Both the position numbers and the translations under genes were made by a program. This document shows positions 57,298-64,000 of a stretch of DNA of 64,000 bases, in pieces. Numbering within the stretch: position 1 is the stretch's first letter; each line of letters starts with the position of its first letter. Source of the DNA: Hyaloscypha bicolor E (lineage: Eukaryota > Ascomycota > Leotiomycetes > Helotiales > Hyaloscyphaceae); contig NW_020194685.1 of assembly GCF_002865645.1 (NCBI RefSeq), forward strand, positions 1,316,807 through 1,380,806. Direction: 5' to 3'. The notes under the pieces were generated by a model that ran no database searches, was not told the origin of the DNA, and worked only from the letters and a program-made list of their open reading frames with translations.

Positions 57298-59141
57298 CTG
57301 CCTGCCGTCCGGCGAGAAGGCAGCTAAGCAGACCCAGTCTCTATAGCCCTCGAACGTCTACAGCGCCGCTCCTATAACGGCGTCCCAGAGCCGGACTATA
57401 TTATCGTAGGAGCAAGACACGATCTGCTTGCTATCCGGCGAGAAGGCGGCTAAGTAGACCCTGCCACTATGGCCCTCGAGCATCTGCAGCACCGCTCCTG
57501 TAATAGCGTCCCAGAGCCGGACTATCTTGTCGCTGGAGCAAGACAAGACCTGCTTACCGTCTAGCAAGAAGGCGGCTGAGCAGACCCAGCCTCTATGCCC
57601 CTCTAGCGTCTGTAGCGCCGCTCCTATAATAGCGTCCCAGAGCCGGACTGTATTATCGTAGGAGCAAGACAAGACCTGCTTGCCGTCCGGCGAGAAGGCG
57701 GCTAAGCAGACCCAGCCTGTATGGCCCTCGAGCGTCTGCAGTACCGCTCCTATAACGGCGTCCCAGAGCCGGACCGTATTATCCTCCGAGCTAGACACGA
57801 TCTGCTTACTATCCGGTGAGAAGGCAGCTGAGTAGATCCTGCCTATATGGCCCTCGAGTATCTGTAGTACCGCTCCTGTAATAGTATCCCAGAGCCGCAC
57901 CGTCTTATCGTCTGAGCTAGACACGACCTGCTTGCCGTCCGGCGAGAAGGCGGCTGAGCAGACCCAGCCTCTATGTCCCTCGAGCGTCTGCAGCGCCGCT
58001 CCTGTAACGGCGTCCCAGAGCCGTACCACCTTATCATCCGAGCTAGACACGACCTGCTTGCCGTCCGGCGAGAAGGCGGCTGAGTAGACCCTTCTTGTAT
58101 GGCCCTCGAGCGTCTGCAGCGCCGCTCCTATAACGGCGTCCCAGAGCCGGACCGTCTTATCGTCCGAGCCAGATACGATCTGCTTGCCGCCCGGAAAGAA
58201 GGCGGCTGAGTAGACAGTGCCTCTATGGCCCTCGAGCGTCTGCAGCGCCACTCCTGTAATAGCGTCCCAGAGCCGGACCGTCTTATCGTCTGAGCCAGAT
58301 ACGACCTGCTTACCGTCCGGCGAGAAGGCAGCTGACCAGACCCTGCTTCTATGGCCCTCGAGCGTCTGTAGCACCGCTCCTGTAATGGCGTCCCAGAGCC
58401 GGACTGTCTTGTTATAGGAGCAAGATACGATCTGCTTGCCGTCCGGCGAGAAGGCAGCTGAGTAGACCCTGCTTCTATGGCCCTCGAGCGTCTATAGCAC
58501 AGCTTTTGTAATAACGCCCCAGAGCCGGACCGTATTATCGTCCGAGCTAGATACGACCTGCTTGCCGTCCGGTGAGAAGGCAGTTAACCAGACCGTATCT
58601 ATATAGCCCTCGAGCGTCTGTAGTACCGCTCCTGTAATAGTGTCCCAGAGCCGTACCGTCTTATCGTCCGAGCTAGATACGACCTGCTTGCCGTCCGGCG
58701 AGAAGGCGGCTGACCAGACCGAGCCTGTATGGCCCTCGAGCGTCTGTAGCGCCGCTCCTATAACGGCATCCCAGAGCCGTACCGTCTTGTCGGTCGAGCC
58801 GGACACAACCTGCTTGCCGTCCGGCGAGAAGGCGGCTGACCAGACCGAGCCTGTATGGCCCTCGAGCGTCTGTAGCGCCGCTCCTATAACGGCATCCCAG
58901 AGCCGTACCGTCTTGTCGGTCGAGCCGGACACAACCTGCTTGCCGTCCGGCGAGAAGGCGGCTGAAGGCGGCTGAACAGACCGTATCTGTATGGCCCTCG
59001 AGCGTCTGTAGCGCCGCTCCTGTAACGGCGTCCCAGAGCCGGACCGTCTTGTCGTCCGAGCAAGACACGATCTGCTTGCCCTCTGGCGAGAAGGCGACTA
59101 AGCGGACCCTGTCTGTATGGCCCTCGAGCGTCTGTAGTACA
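57298..59141 (-). repeat. WD40 array of 126-bp near-identical units
   Basis: About 14 complete 42-residue units plus a partial last one share the frame LQTLEGHxxxVxSAAFSPDG, KQVVSxSDDKTVRLWDAxTG. Two neighbouring units appear identical base for base at a 126-bp offset (starting at 58684 and 58810). Variation between other units concentrates at the GH-x-x-x-V positions, and at alternations such as AVTGA/AVIGA that are single C/T changes. High-identity repeats of this kind are typical of fungal NLR genes under concerted evolution. Confidence 0.9.
58954..58973. repeat. 10-bp tandem duplication causing frameshift
   Basis: GAAGGCGGCT occurs twice in tandem where every other WD40 unit has it once. 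Ten extra bases shift the reading frame within the second repeat. Downstream WD40 units read in the frame offset by one from the upstream part. Confidence 0.9.
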
Positions 59142-62100
59142 GCGTTCCAGTTTGTTTGCACTTTCGGTTTTCTTTGAATCCAAGCTAGTATATCCGCCTT
59201 AAACTTTCTCCGAATAAGACTTCCTTCTGGAGCAAAGACAAGGGCTAAAGAGTATAGTTGGAGGGGCGCCTGTTCAATCACTAACCGGTTGGATAAGGCA
59301 AATCGCTTTGCATCATGGACGAATGCATATAGATTAGGACTTTTCTCGGTCTTAATATGTATTAATCAAGATTTGCTAGAAATATCGTAAAGAAAACTTA
59401 CTGAAATTTGAGCCTCTAATAAGAGTATTGCACGAATCCCTTCAGAAGTCTTACCCATCCAGCCAAGTGCTTTAAGCCAGTGAAGGAGATGATTTTGTAA
59501 GAACAGATAAACTTGGTTATAGTCGTCAAGCTTAGCATCACTCTCTTGAAGATGCTGAACCCAGTAGACACAGCAGTATTGGAGTCCTTGTAGTGAATCT
59601 GGGCTTGGGACCGTTATATCTTCTAACCCGGACCCGGGGTGCAGGGCATAGATATTTTTTCGCAATTTTGACATGTCATCGATTGAGCGTCTGCTGATGT
59701 CCGCATGCCCTTGAACAGCCCCACCCTGCTAAAGCTTCGATTTGTGATTCGCTTTCAGGTAGTCCTTGGCTGACTGGTGGATTAGATAGATCGTATTCTC
59801 CTTAGTTGTCAGAAATGAGCCGCATTCCTCAACGATCGTCTGCGGGTCAATCTCAGGTCCCAAACCAGCGAGTAAGGCAAGCTCAGAGAGTGAGAGAGGT
59901 CGATATGCAAGAGAAGTAACCACCAGGACATTCTTACAATATTGCAGATCCATCGTATCTCTCCCAATTCTGGTCATCATATGATCGTACAGCTCTGGCA
60001 AGCCAGGAGGCATCTCTTTGACAATCTTGATAGCGTACCATCCACGCTCCGAGTCGAGTTTTTTGAACACGAGAGCCACCCAGAGGAACGTGTTCTCTGC
60101 TCGTCGACAGACTTCATCTGAAACCTCGGCCAAAACACTGTCGGTATATCCTTTTTTGCTCTTAAGGGTAGAGAGCTTGTGGTTGATGTATGCGTTGACA
60201 GGACGTTCCAGACTTTGAGCATCCAGCTCAACTAGGGCCCCTGTTGTGTCTGGATTCTTGAGCTCGACCTCCGGACGGCTAGAGACTAGCCACTTTACTT
60301 TACCGGAGAGAGTAAGGGAAGTTGAAATGAGCTGGACAAGGTCTGCCAATCCCTGGTCACACTCGTCAAGGGCATCGACAATGAAATACATTGGTAATAA
60401 ACCAGGATCTTTCAGCATGCTCTCGAACACACGAGTCATAGCAACCAATGCATTCCCATTACTAAAAAGAGAACGGCCCTGGTACTTGTACTTCGATCGT
60501 AAATGCGAGATGAGATGTGGTTGCTAAACAAGTAGTATCCAGACTAGAGATCTCAGGATGGCCGTTGCGCTATTATGAGACTTGTTATCTGTGCCTTGAC
60601 AGAAGAAGTGCGAAACATTAGGTGAAAGTACGGCGGGCTAATCCGAAAGTTGGCGAATAATCCCAATTAAGAGTATCGTCTTCCCTGTACCGGCATGACC
60701 CTTGACCCATAGCAGTCGACATAACGGTAGGGACGATTCGTCATTACTCCAATTCGTAAATACTATATACTCCTTCGTATTAAGGATCCACTTATACGCA
60801 TCGTCGAGCAATTTATCCTTTTTCTTCTCAATTGTGTCTATATCATCTTGCGGATCCATCACAAAGAGGTCGTAGAGGCATTCTGTATCCTTGTTATCCA
60901 TTTGCATCTCCTTCTGCAAAACGATGAAATCTCGAAGGGTCTGGCGAACGTCCCCAAGCAGTTCCTCCATTGTTTTAGCAAGCTCGACAAGCCGCCCCAG
61001 GGAGCTTTTCGCATGCCAGCTATTATACTGGTTCGAATCCGTTTGAAGAGCGACTTCTGCATCCGTAACACTCTTCAGATCGTCATCCCAGTTATCCAAG
61101 TTCGCGAGGCCACGGAAGAAGACTAGGACTTGGCTCCGGTAGTAGGAGCAGATGCTCTTCATCTGATACAGGAGGAGAGCCTTGTAGAGCGTAACAACCG
61201 TCTTTTCCAACTGCTATAGGATTGTCTCGAAAGACTCGCTCCCGACCACGATGTTGTCCTTGTTCAGGAGATGTTCGGTCAGGCCGCAATACCAGTCCAT
61301 TCTGGAAACAACATGTATAATGCCCGCGAGGTTGGATCTTGTCGCTTTCGCAGGATTCAAGAGGATCTCGATAGATATTAGTTGACAAGAAACCAGCTTT
61401 TGTGATAGAGGGGTGAGTGCTTACTTGCAGCCCAATACAAACACCAGCCCACGGAAGGGCAGCCTGTGGTATGTTCTGGATCGCCAGGTCGACCATCCCC
61501 TTGGCCGAAAGAATAAATTGGGCGACATCACCGACTCCCTTTGCAATATTCGACGCTGTGAAAACTTTCGCCTGGCCATCTTCAAGCAGTTTCTTCATGT
61601 GCATCTGTCGCTTGATCGGGTCTTTCAGTTCAGTTGAGACATCGCTGGCTTCAGTAGCGGGGGTGTCAGGGGTTTTCTCGGCCTTGAAAACCATCTTCAG
61701 GGTCTTCACGTAAGCCTTGACAAGCTCTGCAGTCTCGTTGTCACTCTCAAGGCTGTCATAAGCGGCATTCCAGATTCTCTGGGATGTGGAAATAGCTTGG
61801 GTCTGTTGCACCGCAAATTCTGTCGCTGGCAGAGGCTCTTTGGCCCGCGGATCGTCCCCGGCATGACCCGCCTGGGCATTAGTGACGGGTACAACTGAAG
61901 GTGGAACTTGAGCGTATGCAACATGGCTGGAAGAAGCTTTCAAAGTCTCTTATACAGCGGATACTGGGAGGAGAGGGTTTTTGGTTCCTGCGTCTGGGCT
62001 AGCGGGAGTGCCTTGAGCATCAATAACGATAGGCGGTTTTGGAGGACTGTGTGGCTTTGTAACGCTGCTGAAAGCGACTGTCGTATTGTCTTTATCAAGG

Positions 62101-62300
62101 GAAGCACTACCACTCAGGTTTTGAGCCCGAGACAGTTCGGGAGCCGTCAAAGTTTCCGCTTCGCGCTTAGACGTCTCCGACGCTACAGGCGGGGTAGTGG
62201 GACCGTCTGGTGGATGCCCGTCGTTCTGCACCTCCAGATTCCCTACTCGCTTGGACCTGAGGCTCTTGAAAAGTTTCCGCGGCGAGAAATTGGCAGACAT

Positions 62301-62975
62301 GGCTTCGACGCAGATTGGCGAGACCGGTAGGGATTGTAATGAGGTGGTTGATGGTTATGCGAAGTCGACGCGCCGAGTTTCTCGAGGCAACTGAGGGCTG
62401 AACTGCATGAGAGCTGGCCAACCTCTGCGGCCAATAGAGCTGAGCAGAGATGGTAACACGACCATTGCTCGAACAACTGGAGATACTTCTATACATACGA
62501 GAACTTCGTGTCTCCAAGTGAGGCAACACTGTAGTGACTATATGGTACTGCAGCGTTGTATCTGTTCCATCACGTGAGGGGATTGAACTTCTGCCTGAGG
62601 ATTGTTTTGGCCTTTGTAGAACATTCTAGCAATCTGGCTCTGAATTACATCCTCCATTGCTGTCCTTTCCCTAATTCTACTCCCCCTAACAGTGCTGTCG
62701 TATTATTGACTCTGGGTATTCCTCCCCTAATATCACCATAAACCAATCGACTCAGGGCATAGCTCTCATTGGCAAGTCATGGCTTGGGAGACAACGTTTC
62801 GGCGACCTACTTATGATAGCACAGGATTGGACAGCCAACCTACAGCACACTACCAGCGTGCTCTATTGGCAAGTTATCGTCTGCTTGGGTGACGCTCTAA
62901 CGACCTACTTATGGTGACACAGGCTTGGACGACCAGGACCCCTAGCTCTGGAACGCGGTTGTCCGAAAGGCAACG
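62301..62975. other. Divergent upstream region shared by two broken genes
   Basis: This 675-bp stretch lies between the NLR start and the plus-strand gene at 62976. It holds an imperfect direct repeat (62766..62934, listed separately) and a TCACGTGA palindrome at about 62569. No coding frame is convincing. Confidence 0.6.
62766..62934. repeat. Imperfect direct repeat, two ~72-bp copies
   Basis: Copy 1 (about 62766..62837) and copy 2 (about 62861..62934) share ATTGGCAAGT, CTTGGG, CGACCTACTTATG and ACAGG.TTGGAC in the same order and spacing, separated by about 23 bp. The copies differ at many C/T and A/G positions. They sit just upstream of the 62976 gene. Confidence 0.75.
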
Positions 62976-64000
62976 ATGAGCAGCCCTACCCCTTCCCTCG
63001 ACCCTGTCGATTCATATGAGCAGTGGGATCCATACGATGATGTCAGTCAGTAGCAGACACAGTCGAACTATCTTAAGCTATACCAGTTTCCCGACTGGGA
63101 TAGCGAGGGGATATACGATAATGATATTCATATACATTACTCAATCGTATGGAAGGTTACACGGAATAAGAGGGCAGTAGTAGGACCAGATACGGTACAA
63201 GATACAGTTCTGGCCCCTTCTGCCTTCTGCCAACACTTTATCCAACCAAAGATTGACAGTTATTAGCAAGGGAAAAAAGACAAACCAGTCAGGTCCGAGG
63301 ATACGAATGTTGTGGTTTCGGTCACACAGCGCAAACAGGATGGCCTTATAAGACGCTTCCCTAATACTAGTATTAACTGGGCAGTTATAGAAAAACAACT
63401 CGTTGCCTGGGGCGAGTTTTATCGCACAGGTAAGAAACTAATACTCAAACTCTCATTCAACTACATAGACGTAACTCCGTCCTCGACTACCTTATCAGGG
63501 AGGCCAGCCAAAAGAGGCTTCCGATCCATAACCCAGCAGATACTAGCCGAAGGAGCTCTGCAGGTAGATACAGAACAGGCATCTTCCGGACAACCATCCG
63601 TTTGGCGGAAGGTATATAATACCATACGTTGCCCTGGCCCTCCCTGTAAGAAGGGACATTACTGCTGGGTTGACCCTATTAGTAAAAAGCATTACCCACT
63701 GAATACGCGCCAGCTAAAGAGCCTCATTATATATGTACAAGAGAGTCATATATTAGAAACACATGATGATATACCCGAGAATGTTCGGGAGGAGTTATAC
63801 ACAGAGGAGCAGAAGTCACTCGAGAGGAGTTAAAAGGCTTCTGGGACATCTATAGCAACCCCTCCTGCTATTCATATTACAAACGTACTGCCCCCGCCGT
63901 CTGGTCCAATACCCCACCTGACGTCTTCAGATACAACTCTAGCTCTGGACATGCCTTCAAAATCTACTCCTCCAAATCGTCTCAATATTCCCGGCTTTCG
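62976..64000 (+). pseudogene. Conserved fungal hypothetical gene with nonsense codons, cut by window end
   Basis: The frame opens at ATG 62976 (MSSPTPSLDPVDSYEQWDPY) and stays readable to the window end, but for TAG at 63051, TAG at 63264 and TAA at 63831 (first base given). Between them lie conserved blocks of a widespread uncharacterised fungal family: NYLKLYQFPDWDSEGIYDND, SEDTNVVVSVTQRKQDGLIR, the Cys-containing YNTIRCPGPPCKKGHYCWVD, KKHYPLNTRQLKSLIIYVQ and THDDIPENVREELYTEEQ. After the TAA come the expected HITNVLPPPSGP linker and LNIPGF. The TAG codons are followed by CAG and CAA codons, and CAG/CAA fits each stop position. The C-terminal part of the gene lies beyond 64000. Function is unknown. 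Confidence 0.75.

Larger units (their letters stand above)
57115..62300 (-). pseudogene. NWD-type NLR (NACHT-WD40) with multiple nonsense codons
   Basis: One gene model runs from ATG 62300 to TAA 57115, about 1,690 codons. Order: a Ser/Pro-rich N-terminal region (MSANFSPRKLFKSLRSKRV); an NWD N-terminal domain (QRIWNAAYDSLESDN, IQNIPQAALPWAGVCIGLQ); an intron of about 57 nt; a helical linker (LYKALLLYQMKSICSYYR); NACHT with Walker A GHAGTGKT (about 60684..60708) and Walker B FIVDALDECD; a helical region (DIKS-like C-terminal NACHT part); a second intron near 59390; about 14 WD40 repeats; and the family tail NNWVVEGGTKFLWLPLEYRQ. The frame is broken by seven in-frame stops: 61950 (TAA), 61214, 60638, 60524, 59729, 58492 and 57358 (all TAG, lower coordinate given). 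It is also broken by a 10-bp duplication at 58954..58973. Intact relatives (HET-E/HNWD type) mediate non-self recognition and cell death. Most stops fit lost CAG/CAA codons. Confidence 0.9.

Noticed and set aside
61030..61042. Perfect tRNA B-box-like GGTTCGAATCC
   Set aside because: No A box, acceptor stem or cloverleaf around it, and it lies in the conserved NLR coding frame on the other strand. No tRNA or rRNA gene was found in the window.
57115..64000. Stop-codon reassignment (TAG/TAA read as Gln) as explanation of in-frame stops
   Set aside because: Intact genes in the same window end normally at TAA or TAG in the expected place (for example ask1, eIF5A, ubiquitin-L40), so the standard code applies.

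Overview
The window is nuclear DNA of a filamentous ascomycete (Pezizomycotina). The evidence is short spliceosomal introns (about 46-190 nt, GT-AG with CTAAC/CTGAC branch points), an FlbA-type RGS protein, a DASH subunit, fungus-specific families (DUF7053, DUF7029/DUF7223) and an NWD-type STAND/NLR gene with near-identical WD40 repeats. The class may be Leotiomycetes, but that is a weak guess from protein style. Exon structures below were read by hand from splice signals, reading-frame continuity and family conservation.

Layout. 0.5-4.6 kb: a GPI-anchored wall protein and the conidiation regulator flbA, both on the minus strand. 4.6-12.5 kb: about 7.9 kb upstream of flbA with no convincing gene, only microsatellites and G/C runs. 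12.5-16.1 kb: cdc73 (Paf1 complex) and a fungus-specific hypothetical gene. 16.1-20 kb: decayed sequence including a frameshifted GPI-type wall protein pseudogene. 20-24.6 kb: a DUF7053 gene, mob3 (phocein, STRIPAK) and the COBW GTPase zng1. 24.6-27.9 kb: gene relics (cytochrome P450 and berberine-bridge-type FAD oxidoreductase). 27.9-31.3 kb: eIF5B. 31.9-33.2 kb: a broken DUF7029/DUF7223 secreted protein gene. 33.9-55.6 kb: a dense housekeeping block with an MMS1/DDB1-type propeller protein, Gyp8-type TBC RabGAP, vps52, eIF5A, rrn7, ubiquitin-L40, a Yip1-family protein, a rhodanese, a BSC6-like MFS transporter, DASH subunit ask1 and a small fungal protein.

56.8-64 kb is different. Three gene models lie next to each other: a 5' exon fragment, a 5.2-kb NWD-type NLR (N-terminal domain, NACHT, about 14 WD40 repeats) and a divergent conserved fungal gene running off the window. 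All are interrupted in frame by TAG or TAA codons, mostly where CAG or CAA would fit. The NLR also carries a 10-bp tandem duplication that shifts frame inside a WD40 repeat. This is what RIP-like C-to-T mutation at CpA would produce, so the segment looks like a mutated accessory island beside a conserved block.

The intact genes serve basic functions: transcription (Cdc73, Rrn7), translation (eIF5B, eIF5A, L40), vesicle traffic (Vps52, Gyp8, Yip1 family), chromosome segregation (Ask1), signalling (FlbA, Mob3) and metal handling (Zng1). Gene-structure oddities include two GC-AG introns, a 12-nt exon, and a ubiquitin start codon split by an intron and followed by a 7-nt exon.
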